A stretch of DNA of 64,000 bases, from positions 150,001 to 214,000 of the forward strand of contig JAPMOS010000050.1 in assembly GCA_027972325.1 (NCBI GenBank). The letters run 5' to 3'. Origin of the DNA: Paratrimastix pyriformis (Eukaryota; Preaxostyla; Paratrimastigidae). The notes under the pieces are model-generated. The model ran no database searches, was not told where the DNA came from, and worked only from the letters and a program-made list of their open reading frames with translations. The position numbers and the translations under genes are program-made. Position 1 is the stretch's first letter. Each line of letters starts with the position of its first letter. Positions 51,095-64,000 of this stretch are shown here, in pieces.

Positions 51095-53499
51095 TCAGGC
51101 GGGTCGGCCTAGCTGGCGTCCGTCCCCGCTGCTTTCTGGGTCGGGCCCCTGCTGTCCGCCAGGCGAGGATGGCGGCTCCCCCCCCTGGGCGGTGTGGGCG
51201 GGTGCGACGGCACCGTCGGGCTGCCCGCCAAGGAAGGCCGCCATCCGGCGGGCGGCGGGGGCCTCCGCTCCCCACGCCATCCCGACCAGGGCTGCCCGCC
51301 GATAGCATGCTGTGCAGAGCTGACGGGGCGCGTGCAGCAAGACAAGAAAGCAGGGACGGGCCATCGATGATGTGGGATGCGGATGGGCCCAGGCCAGGCG
51401 AAGGGCCGGGGGATGCAGAGATGATGTGGGATGCAGATGGGCTCAGGGCCAGGCGAAGGGCTGGGGGAAGCAGGCCCACTCGGGCAGACCAAGGTCAGGG
51501 CCTTCAGGTGCCCGCCGTGGGGCCCGACCAAGAGGGTGGCCGCTGGGCGGGCCGGGGCCGGGGGTTTGAGGGCCTGCTGGATGAGGAGCCCCAGCCGGTA
51601 CCAGTGGTCCGCCCCCACCAGGGGGGAGCTCTCGTCCAGCCCGCTGGCCGCCAGGTGGCCCGCGAAGGCCTCCAGGTGGCCCCCCAGGGCCCCGGCCAGT
51701 GGGCCCGGCAGGTCGGCCGGCAGTGGGAACAGGGAAGCAGACTGGCCATCTGCCAAGGGCCCACATAGGGAACGGGCGTGAGGTTGGAGGCCCCGTATCG
51801 CCACAAACACAACCCATTCCCACCTCGCCTTCCCTCCACGCCTCATCACCACCTGACCTGCCCCCAGTGCCTGTGGTGTGGCTGGCTCATCGGCCCCGGT
51901 CCCCTTGCATGTGCCGGCGCCGGGAGCGCGAGACCAGAGGGCAGCCCGCACCTGGGGCAGGGCGTGCAGCAGGCCGCAGAGGGCCAGGTGGCCCTCGCAC
52001 CAGCCGCATGTCCAATGGAACCGCCCCAGCCGCGCCCCGGCACGCGCCGCCACCGCTGCGAGCTCCTGCTCACGGGGCGATGCGGAGTGAAAATGAGGAG
52101 ACGACGGGGGGGCGGCGCAGTGGGCAGACCATGCTATGGGCCGCGAGGGGCCCCAGGTGGGCAAGGGCCCGGGTGGCAGCCACCACCACGGCCTCTTCCT
52201 CGGCCAGCGGGGCCTCCCCATCAGCCCACCTGGCGTGGCACTCGGGGCAGCTCCACAGGGGCGCAGGACTCGCCGCTGCTGCCGGCTCGGCTTGGCGACC
52301 GGGGGCGCGTGTGACGAGAGGTGATGCCGGCCGCTGGCTGAGGGCGCCTGGCGGAACGGAGGCTCCTTGGCCGCTTGCTGTACCGGCTCCTGCATCTCCC
52401 TTCCCTTCCTTGTCACCAGACTCGGCCAGGGAGGAGTCGCCATTGTCCTCATCCCCCTCCTCGGAACTCTCATCGCCATCCAGGCCGCCCCCCTCGATGA
52501 GCATCGGCCCCGGCTGCTCGTCCTCGTCTTGGTCGTACTCAAAATCATCACCATCATCGCTGCTGCTGCTGCTGCTGCTGCTCTTGGCGCCATCACCAAC
52601 ATTCCCCGTGTCGGCGGACTCGCCGGGGGCGGGGTGCCCGAGGGCAAGCCAGCAGCCCTCATCGCCCGCCCGCCGGAAAGGGTCCCGGTAGCCGCCGTCC
52701 GTTCGAACGCCCCGTGGTCCCCCGCAGCGCGGACAGCGCATCAGGCGGGACCTGTCGGGCCCGGCGCAGCGGGGGCAGCGACAGAAGAAGAGGTAGTCGC
52801 GGGCCAGCAGGGCCCGCCGGATGGGGGTGCTCTTGCGCAGCTGGCGGAGCGAGATGTACGCGGTGGTCACCATCTCGCCCTGCGCAATGGCCCGCAGGGC
52901 TCGCAGCACCAGGGCGCCGCCCGCCCTGGCGAAGACCGTGTTGGGGCAGCACGAATGGGCGACCCGGCACGCCTGGGCGAACAGGGCCACCGGTCGGCCA
53001 TCGGCAGGGGTCTGCTCGTCCTCGGCGCTGTTGTCCTCTCGCACGAAGGCAAACGAGTTGAATCGAGAGATCAGAAGGAGCTGGAAGATCACTGCCCGGC
53101 TGAGCGGAGTGGCCGACAGGGCGAGTGCGGCAACTGAGGCGGCCCATCGATGCAAGTGGCGACTTTCCACGCGGGCGTCGTGGGGCACCGAAGAAAATCG
53201 CTCAAAGAGGTCGTTTTCAAGGCGGCATTCGGGGAGCGTGAAAGAGGGACAATAGAGGGACAGGACGGCGTGCTGCGATTCAGCAGAGAGGCTGGCGAAA
53301 CGAATCAGAAGGTCCCGAGAATCGCCATGGAGCCAAGAAATGAGGGGTTTGTCTCTAGGAGGCGAGAAGAACGGGATCAGCTCACCGAAAAAACACGGCG
53401 AAGAAAATGCACACCTGAGAACTACTTCGCCGGGCTCATAAGAGCGTGGCGCAAAAGAACATTTCCCCATCGATTCACATTCTCGGATGGCGAGCATCC
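51095..53499 (-). CDS. SET-domain protein, SMYD-like, with acidic insertion
   Basis: ATG at 53499 (MLAIRECESMGKCSFAPRSY, EPGEVVLR), then a short intron and DKPLISWLHGD. SET motifs follow: ISRFNSFAF, RVAHSCCPN (family NHSCxPN), RALRAIAQGEMVTTAYI and a post-SET cysteine cluster (FCRCPRC). Next are a second Cys group (RCPRCGG; WSCPECHARW) and a Ser/Asp/Glu-rich insert of about 120 residues (SSSSSSDDGDDFEYDQDEDE). Helical C-terminal exons are at about 52085-51955 (GARLGRFHWTCGWCEGHLAL) and 51765-51495 (ADHWYRLGLLIQQALKPPAP), like the TPR-type end of SMYD proteins. A last exon from about 51310 ends between 51095 and 51109 depending on frame. A protein-lysine methyltransferase is the likely role. 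No MYND finger is seen, and the first His replaces Asn at the catalytic-site motif only by alignment. Confidence 0.75.
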
Positions 53500-53599
53500 T
53501 TGGCCGGCCAGGGGATCGGGAGTTCCGGCGAAGAAGAGCCAACGCCCAGGAAATAGCCTGCCTTACATAGGCTGAATCCGCACTTTCTGGTTTTCGAAT
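53500..53599. promoter_or_regulatory. 100-bp divergent promoter, SET gene / CFAP52
   Basis: About 100 bases between divergent start codons, with AT-rich sequence next to the CFAP52 ATG. No named motif. Confidence 0.5.
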
Positions 53600-56500
53600 A
53601 TGGCCACTGCCTATTCAGTTCGCGGTGAGCAGTTGGTTCTGGACTCCGTCATTGGTTTCGGAGGTTTGTTTTGTGATTTTTCCGCAACTCATTTGGCACT
53701 TTTCGATGTTGCTCCACTTCATTATCGTATTTTTAACGGCCTTGCTCACAGGTACGGTACCCAAGGGTCTTCAATATCACCCCAATGAACGGAATATTCT
53801 TTTCCCTCTCGGTTCCACGGTTGTGATTCGTGACACGCTGTCCCGCGAGCAATTCTTCCTTCAGGGCCACACTGGCCGTGTTTCCTGTCTTGCGATCTCC
53901 TCCTCGGGCCGGTATATTGCCACTGGCGAGGAGACTCACATGGGTTTCCAGGTTTGCACGAGTTTCTTTGACTGTACACCCACCCGATTTTGCTCCCCAA
54001 TTTCGTGTCCCTCTGTTCTAGGCTGCTGCCATTATCTGGGACTTTGAGACCCGTCAGCCTCTGCACAAGTTGGTGCTCCACAAGGGCAAGGTTCAGGCCC
54101 TGGCGTTCTCGCCCTCCGAGCAGATGCTGGCATCGATTGGCGGCATCGACGATAACGCGGCGGTGGTGTGGGACGTGCAGACGGGGCGCGCCAGTCTGTG
54201 CAGCCACCCACCACCACACCACCGCCACCACACCACCCCTCGCGTGTCTTCCCCGCCCCGAGGCAAGCCCACTCATCGTCTCTGGGTCGACTCCCCGGGG
54301 GGACCATCCACCACCACCACCCGCACACCAGTCTGCGGGGCCTCGGCCACCAACGAGGCTGTGCACTGCGTGGCCTTCTTCCACAACACGGACAACTTCT
54401 TCGTGACGGCCGGCCAGGCCCACCTCCGCGTCTGGGAGATCGACACCCAGAACCGCAAGGTCGCTATCACCCCCTCCCCTGACCATGCCGCCATCCCCTC
54501 GTGCTCTCTCACATCATCGTGGCTATATAACACCTCGTGGCTCGAACACCTCGTGGCTGGATCACCCTCCTCACCGCCACCACGCGGCTCTCTCCCCCGG
54601 TGGGCTGCCCTGCGGCACTCTCCCCTGGTGGGCTGTGCAGATCCGGCCGAACGACTGCCAGCTTGGGCACTACCGGCGGGTGATCCAGTCGATGGTGCTC
54701 GACATGAACGACGAGTACCTCTACTGCGGCACCACCACGGGCGACGTGCTGGCCGTCAGCGTCCGGACCAAGCTCTTCAAGCAGCTCGGCCCCGCCAAGG
54801 AGAAGGACCGGTCCGCACGCACCCCAGCCCCAGCCCCAGCCCCAGCCCCAGCCCCAGCCCCAGCCTATCCTGCAGCGCCACCAGCCAGCGGCACCGGCAC
54901 AGGGCCCCCGCACCCACAGAGAACAGACACAGGCGGCCCACCCGAGTGGCACTGGGGGGGGGGGGGGGAGGGGGAGGAGGAGGAGGAGGGGGGGAGGGGG
55001 AGGGGGAGAACGGAGGGCTTTTCCCACCAGCGCCACCAGCGGGCGGGGCAGGGCGGGGCAGGGCGGGCGGGCTCACCTGTGCCTCCCTCCCTCCATCCAT
55101 CCATCCATCCATCCATCCATCCATCCATCCATCCATCCATCCATCCATCCATCCATCCATCCATCCATGACGGGGCCGTGTGTGTGTCTGTGGTGGCGGC
55201 GGTGCAGGTTCGAGCTTGGCGTGACGGCCATCGACCTGCTGGGCAACGGGGAGGACCTGGTGGTGGGCTCGGGCAGCGGCCGGGTGGCCCTGATGCACAT
55301 CGGCGACATGGCCGGCCCCGACGCCCTCCGCATCGTCAGGTCGGCCACACATCCCACAGCTTGGGGGGGCCGCTTGGGGCCGCTTGGGGGGGCCGCTTGG
55401 GGGGCCGCTTGGGGGCCGCTTGGGGGCCGCTTGGGGGGGCCGCTTGGGGGGGGGGGAGGTGGAGGGGGGGAGGGGGGCTACTTGGGGCCCCATGGGCCGG
55501 GGCCGGGGTTGGGTCGACTGCATTTCCGGGTGGCTTCCTGACCTGTTCTCTGTCTGTGCGTGTGTTGCGTCTGTCCGTCTGTGTCCGGGTGTGGGGGTGT
55601 CCTTTGTGGGGCAGCTCGACGACGGTCATGGGGCGGTGACCTCGCTCCACGTGCGCCTGTCGCCCCTGCCCGACCCGACCCTGGCCCCGCCGCCCCCGCC
55701 CCCGCCCTGCCCCGCCCCGGTGCCCGAGCTGGCGACCACATTCCACCGGGTGCCGCCCCCGTGCCCCTGGCAACCTTCCAGCGGGCCGCCATCCCGCGCC
55801 AGTCCGAGCCCGTGGTCCGCCCGCCCGCCCGCCCCGCCCCGCCCCCGGCCCCCGCCGCCCCGGCTCCCCGCAGCAGCAGGCTGGGACCGGACCATCCACG
55901 GCGCGTGGTTGCGTCACGGGCCCCATAAACGGACAGCCTCCTCCATCGATACGCATCGCCACGTGCCTTCCCGCCCTCACCACCACCACCACCACCACCA
56001 CCACCCAACCACCACCACCACCACCCAACCACCCAACCACCCAATCATCAATCATCAATCATCATCAGCATCATCCAATCACCACCACCACCATCGCTCC
56101 TCCTCCTTCCCCTCCCAGATGCCGCCGCAGCGTGTTGGGCCCAACCCGAGCACGCCCCACACCCGTGCCCTGGTGGCGCCCCGGCCGCTGCTGCAGGAGT
56201 GCCTCTGCGGGACGGCCCAGTCGAACATGTACACCGTCACGGTCCCCACCATGGCCGTCGAGCTCAGGGCCACCTGCCACGCGGCCCCATCACATGCGTG
56301 TGCTTCCCCAGTCCGCCCCCGCCCCCCCCCCCCCCCCCCCCCCCCCTCCTACTTGCCACCCCTCCTACTTGCCACCCTCCTACTTGCCACCCTCCTACCT
56401 GCCACCCCATCACACGCGTGCCCTCACGCATTCACCCACCCACCCGCCCAGCGCGCTCACTCACGCGCACTCGTCTGCCCGTCTCGCCCGCGCCTGTTTG

Positions 56501-58704
56501 CGACGAGCTCATGCCCATTCCATGGCACCCATTCATCCACACATGACACACACACACGTACCCTGCAGGGACTACTCTGAGCTGTTTGCGACGAGCTCAT
56601 TCCCATTCCCATTCCATGGCACCCATTCATTCACACACATGACACACGCACCCTGCAGGGACTACTCTGAGCTGTTTGCGACGAGCTCTGCGGGGGACAT
56701 CCGGCTGTGGAACGCCCGCACCTGCACCGAGCTGCTCCGCATCCAGGTGCCCAACGTCACATGCAACAGCATCTGCTTCAACCCCACCGGCACGGCCATC
56801 ATCTCCGGTCCGCACACACACACCGCACACCCCGCACACACCGCACGCGGCACCCACACAGATACGCGCCAGTAACCACCGCACTGCCACTGCACACCGC
56901 ACTGCCACAACTGCCACACATAGCCTGTGGCTGGCACCACTGCACCATCGTCATCACCTCAAAGCCAGCATCGTCATCACCCACCCGGGTCAGATCTCAT
57001 GTCATCACGCCATCCTCACCCCCCATTCCCGCCCCTGCCTGCACTGGGCAGGCTGGAGCGACGGCAAGATCCACGCCATCACGTCATCCTCACCCCTCAT
57101 TCACGTCATCCCCTGGGCTGCACTGGGCTGGGCAGGCTGGAGCGACGGCAAGATCCGGGGCTTCGGGCCCGAGTCGGGGCGGCTGCTGTACGTCATCAAC
57201 GACGCCCACAAGAACGTCACCGCCCTGGCCGCCTACCGGGGCAGCCAGGCCGCCAGGATCGTCTCGGGCGGCTCGGAGGGCCAGGTGCGGGTCTGGCAGC
57301 TGGGCGCCGAGACCCAGACCCTGCTCTCCTCCATGAAGGAGCACCGCGGTCCGTGCCCGGCCCCCGCCATGCCCCCGCCATGCCCTGCACACACAGGCAC
57401 ACACACAGACACACAGACAGACCCTGCTCTCCTCCATGAAGGGGCACCGCGGTCCGTGCCCGGCCCCTGTCCCTAGACAGACAGACCCACATACAGACAG
57501 ACCCACAGACAGACAGACCCACATACAGCGACAGCAGCACCGCCTGTTCCGGGGTCCCGCCCTTCATGGCGTGTCCCATCTGGTGGGGTGGCGGGGCTCC
57601 TCGCAGGGACGGTCAACTGCATCCGGATCAACAACGAGAACAGCGAATGCATCAGCGCCGCCTCCGACGGCTCCTGCGTCGTCTGGGTCCGCGCCCCCCC
57701 ACCTGCCTCCCTCCCTCCCTCCCTCGCACCCCCCCGAGCACCGCCCCCCACCCCCCGAGCACCCCGTTTCCCTTTCTAATGATGCGTCTCCGCTTGCTCC
57801 CCTACATCCCCCCCCCCCCCCCCCCCCTTCCGCGCTGACCTGACGACCCCGGGGGGGTGCAGGACCTGACCCGGTACCGGCGCAAGCAGACCCTGCTGGC
57901 CTCGACCAACTTCAAGGGCGTCTCGTACACCCCCGACAACGCCCAGATCCTCACCTGCGGCACCGACCGCAAGGTCCGCCACCTGGCCCCCTCTGCCTGG
58001 CCCCCTCCGCCTGCCCCATGCCCACGTGCCCTCGCAGGCCCGCCCACCCGCCTGCACGGCTCCCTGCCCGACGCTCCGCCCGCCCGGCTCCGCGGCCCTG
58101 CCCCTCACCGTCGCCTGGGGCCTCTCTCTGTGTGCCGTCGGTCGGTCGGCCCGTGGCTGTGGCTGTGGCTGTGTGTGTCTGTGCGCGCCTGGCAGGTTGT
58201 GTACTGGGACGACTTTGACGGGTCCACCATCCGCGAGCTCGAGGGCAGCCCCAACGAGCTGGCCGCCCTGGACATCGACCGCACCTCGTACGCCTTCGCC
58301 ACCGCTGGCGCCGACAAGATCGTCAGGGTCCGCACCCGCACCCACCCGCCGGCCCCGCCCCCGCGCACCCACCCACCCCACCCCACCACGCCACCGCTGG
58401 GGAATGAGGCCCAAATTTGCCCAGAAGAGCAGAAGCTACACACAGCCACAAACCGTGCGCCCACACAGACGTCCGACGCACACACACCTCACCTGACCGC
58501 CGCCATCCCTCTGTGCCCACCGCCCCCCCCCCCCCCCCCACCCTCCTGCCCGCCAGCTGTGGCACTACGACGACAAGCGGGTCCTGGCGACGGGCGAGGG
58601 CCACAGCGGGGCCGTGACCTGGCTGGCCTTCGCCCCCGACAACCGGCGGATCGTCTCGGTGGGCGACGAGGGCGCCATCCTCATCTGGAGGCACATGGTC
58701 CGCC
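53600..58704 (+). CDS. Cilia- and flagella-associated protein 52 (WDR16), WD40 repeats
   Basis: ATG at 53600 ([20 protein letters not shown]), first intron gtttgt, then [22 protein letters not shown] repeats follow along many exons: [248 protein letters not shown]. Order and wording match CFAP52 end to end, a microtubule inner protein of ciliary doublets. Its presence says the organism builds cilia. Introns after 54180 are long and full of echoes and simple repeats. Confidence 0.92.
55084..55170. repeat. (CCAT)n tetramer array
   Basis: About 20 ccat units in a CFAP52 intron. Met-Asp-Gly-Trp frames on the minus strand are artefacts. Confidence 0.95.
56490..56700. repeat. Triplicated acceptor and exon start in CFAP52
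   Basis: The border caccctgcag then GGACTACTCTGAGCTGTTTG starts the real exon near 56660. A full copy lies at about 56569 and a partial copy (tttgcgacgagctcatgcc) at about 56498. Each echo is followed by cattccatggcacccattca. Confidence 0.85.
57040..57165. repeat. Duplicated acceptor and exon start in CFAP52
   Basis: Real exon start near 57139 (gggcag, then GCTGGAGCGACGGCAAGATC). An exact copy at about 57051 has the same ggcag acceptor and a different continuation (cacgccatcacgtc). Confidence 0.85.
57318..57475. repeat. Duplicated exon end and donor in CFAP52
   Basis: The exon end at 57319-57349 (CTGCTCTCCTCCATGAAGG, AGCACCGCG, donor gtccgtgc) recurs at about 57423-57451 with one base changed and the same gtccgtgcccggcccc continuation. 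Confidence 0.9.
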
Positions 58705-58860
58705 CATCGGCCCATCGGCCCACACGGACACACAGGCACACACACTCACCACACGGATAATGCATGGCATCCTCATCGGGAGGCACATGGTCCGCCCATC
58801 GGCCCATGCACACAGACGCGCACATGGCATCCTCATCGGGAGGCACAGGCCCACAGGCAA
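58674..58860. repeat. Triplicated exon end and donor in CFAP52
   Basis: Exon end GCCATCCTCATCTGGAGGC then acatg and donor gtccgcccatcg near 58674-58712. Copies (ggcatcctcatcgggaggca) lie at about 58767 and 58826; only the first copy keeps the full donor context. Confidence 0.85.
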
Positions 58861-58867
58861 CGGACAC

Positions 58868-59050
58868 CCGCTCATCATCATGTGCATCAGCATCGTGTGC
58901 ATCAGCATCATGTGCATCAGCATCATGTGCATCAGCATCATGTGCATCAGCATCATGTGCATCAGCATCGTGTGCATCAGCATCGTGTGCATCAGCATCA
59001 TGTGCATCAGCATCATGTACATCAGCATCATGTGCATCAGCATCATGGAT
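58868..59050. repeat. GCATCAGCATCATGT minisatellite
   Basis: About 11 copies of a 15-base unit, atgtgcatcagcatc, with g/a variants, downstream of the last WD-coding exon. Confidence 0.9.
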
Positions 59051-59139
59051 GGGGCATGGCATCCTCGTCTGACCGGCCCCCTCCCTTGCCTTTCCCTCCG
59101 GCTCGCCGTCCCTCCTGGGCGTCCCCCCTCCTCCTCCCT

Positions 59140-59424
59140 CCCGCCAGCCCGACCCGGCCACCACCGCCCCGCCCTCGCCCCCGCCTCGCCCGCTGCCCCG
59201 CCGGCCGCCGCCGCCGCCGCCGCCGCGAGTGCCCCGCCCCCGCCCCGCCCGGCCCGCCAGCAAGCCGGCCACCCCGCCGGGTCGCGCATCGGCCGCCCCG
59301 GCCGCCCCGCCAGCAAACCCGCCAGCCGGCCCGCCTCCAAGGCCGCCTCCCTGGCCGCCAGCAGGCCCGCCTCCAAGCCCGCCGCCAAGGCCGCCGCCAA
59401 GGCCGCCGCGCCCCGCAGGTGGGA
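59140..59424 (+). CDS. Possible C-terminal Ala/Lys/Pro-rich exon of CFAP52
   Basis: Begins after a cccgccag acceptor near 59147 and ends at GCCCCGCAG, gtggga near 59421. One frame reads like a histone H1 tail (PASKPASRPASKAASLAASR, PASKPAAKAAAKAAAPR). Another frame is Pro/Ala-rich and fits phase 0 after the exon ending near 58698. Human CFAP52 has no such tail. The frame, the join and whether this exon is used are uncertain. Confidence 0.35.
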
Positions 59425-59430
59425 AAGCCG

Positions 59431-60974
59431 GACACGACCCACCCACCCTCCCAGCACCCAGCCAGCCCTCGCAGCCCCGCCCTGGGCAGGCCGCGGGCAC
59501 CCTATTTAAGGCGACTCTGCCGCGAGCGCCCTCGATGTGTCCCCATCCCCCATGCCCCATCCCCCATCCCCCATGCCCCCATGCCCCATCCCTCATCTCA
59601 TCCCCCATCCCCCATCTCATCCCCCCATCCCCCCATCTCATCCCCCCATCTCATCCCCCATCTCATCCCCATCTCATCCCCCATCTCATCCCCGCGGCCC
59701 CCCCGTTGTAAGATTCTCTCCCCGCTTGGCCTCCTCGCATCCCCCCCTCCCTCCCTCCCTCCCTCCCGGAAGGGCCGGGAGGTTGGGCCTCCCCCTTCGC
59801 TCCCTTCCCCGGCCTCGTTCGTTCGTCTGGGCGGCCCTCCCCAACATGTACGTCGCGACCATTCATCATCATCATCATCATCGGGTGGGTCGCCCCCTCC
59901 ACCCTCCACCCTCCACTACGGCCTCAAAGGGCAGGCCAGGGCGTCCCAGTCGCCGGGGGGGGCCAATCGCACCACACCACACACCCCCAGGCCCACCAAC
60001 CCAGGCCCAGGCAGGGATCCGCATTATGCTCCTCCGCGCATCGGGTCGGGTGTTGATCCGGCACTGGGCCGCCACAAACCAGGCAGAGGGGGAGGGGGGA
60101 GGCGTCCACAGCCCGGGGGGAAGGAGGGATCACCCGGGGGGCGAGACGACATCAGCATCAGCATCATCCATCATACAGCAGTCGACCCGAAGACAACGAC
60201 GACGCAAGTAAAGAGGAAGACTGGGCGGGACGGGACGGGGTCGAGGGTGGCGCCTGGGGGGGTGTCCCCGCAGGGACCGACAGGCCCCGTCCGGGAGCCC
60301 AGCAACAAGAACAGCCATGAAGAGAAGAGAAGGACAGGGACAGGGACAGGGACCGGCAAGGAGAACAGTAAGGAGAACAGTAAGGACAACACCAAAACAA
60401 GCATATGCCGGGGGATGGCCCCCACAGGCGGACGGAGGAGGAGGAGGAGGGGGGTCACAAACGGGAGCGCCACCATCCCCACCAGCGGCGGGGGCGGGAA
60501 AACACGCTTGGACACGGCACGGCGAAGGGTCCGTTATTATTGGGGAGAGCGGAGCGCCAGAGCGGGCGGCGGGGACGACGGGGCAGGACAGGAGGCCATA
60601 TACGGCAGGCGAACCGCCCCACCATGGAGAATGCACAGCCACACACAGGCACACACACAGCCACACAGCCACACACAGGCACAGCATGCAGGACGGGAAG
60701 GACGGGAAGGGTATGGAGAACAAGCGAGAAGGCGAGCGAGGAGGGGGGCCAGCCAGCAGCAGCAGCAGCAGGAACAGTGGCAACAACAAGCAAAGCAAAC
60801 CAAAGCAAACCAAAGCAAAGCGGTCCCAACCCAAAACCAAAACCAAAACCAAAACCAACGACAAGAGAAGCCAAACCAAAGAAAGAAAATCGAATCAGAC
60901 GAACGCACCGAGGAAGGTCAAGAAAGCGGCGGCCCACCCCCCCCGGGGGGATGGCCTTCGAGGGGCGGGGCGTC
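59431..60974. other. Convergent intergenic region, low complexity
   Basis: About 1.5 kb between CFAP52 and the end of the minus-strand membrane gene. It contains (CCCCATCTCAT)n at about 59535-59695, a short (CAT)n run at 59865-59881, ccaaaacc repeats at 60795-60860 and otherwise patchy sequence. A long plus-strand open frame through it is Lys/Asn/Gln-rich without domain features. No gene was recognised. Confidence 0.55.
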
Positions 60975-63872
<2,898 letters not shown>

Positions 63873-64000
63873 CTGCCAGCAGCCAGCAGCCACCAACCCA
63901 CAGCCAGAGCAAGCCAAGCCAAGCCAAAGCCAACCCCAGCCAAGCCAAGCCCAACAAACCCGGCGTCAGTGGGCGGCACTTTGAGCTGACGTTGCCACGG

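Overview
This is a GC-rich nuclear stretch of a ciliated or flagellated, free-living microbial eukaryote. Signs of a eukaryote are spliced genes throughout, a TRAPP subunit, a SNARE, a CC2D1-type ESCRT partner, a RhoGEF, a SET-domain protein and a eukaryote/archaeal-type asparaginyl-tRNA synthetase. Signs of a cilium are a CFAP52/WDR16 homologue and a protein with an axonemal dynein light chain domain. Large F-box/LRR proteins, a secreted beta-amylase and very repeat-rich introns would suit a free-living metamonad such as Paratrimastix. That assignment is an inference from gene style, not proven here.

Layout. Left end to 11.8 kb, minus strand: an AXDND1-like gene followed by, or fused to, a protein with an unrecognised C-terminal domain. 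12.1-18.1 kb, plus: an F-box/TPR protein. 18.3-20.0 kb, plus: a Qc-type SNARE. 20.9-22.0 kb, minus: a worn LRR gene. 22.2-25.1 kb, minus: a secreted coiled-coil/FN3-like/F5-8C protein. 25.2-26.1 kb: two LRR relics in opposite orientation. 26.4-28.2 kb, minus: secreted beta-amylase. 28.5-31.4 kb, plus: a multi-pass membrane protein of unknown family. 31.5-36.8 kb, plus: an IQ-DH-PH RhoGEF, with a small membrane-protein ORF inside one intron. 37.0-38.2 kb, plus: a type II DnaJ. 38.7-41.0 kb, plus: AsnRS. 41.4-43.7 kb, minus: an F-box/LRR protein. 43.9-48.7 kb, minus: CC2D1. 48.8-50.3 kb, plus: TRAPPC3/Bet3. 51.1-53.5 kb, minus: a SET protein. 53.6-58.7 kb (perhaps 59.4), plus: CFAP52. 61.0 kb to the right edge, minus: the C-terminal end of a polycystin-like membrane protein. 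No tRNA, rRNA, CRISPR array or convincing mobile element was seen.

The most striking property is how introns are built. In more than 40 phase-consistent junctions the donor reads GT-pyrimidine-pyrimidine-G (gtctgt, gtccgt, gtcggc, gtttgt) rather than GTRAGT. In at least 14 introns of 8 or more genes the exon border, including its splice site, is copied one to several times inside the neighbouring intron ('splice-site echoes'). These echoes are usually separated by microsatellites or minisatellites. Gene starts are AT-richer with short plain introns, while downstream introns are long, GC-rich and echo-bearing. Several divergent gene pairs share intergenic spaces of only about 70-310 bp. Exon borders below were placed by hand from reading frame, splice signals and family similarity; ends marked 'about' are uncertain by tens of bases.
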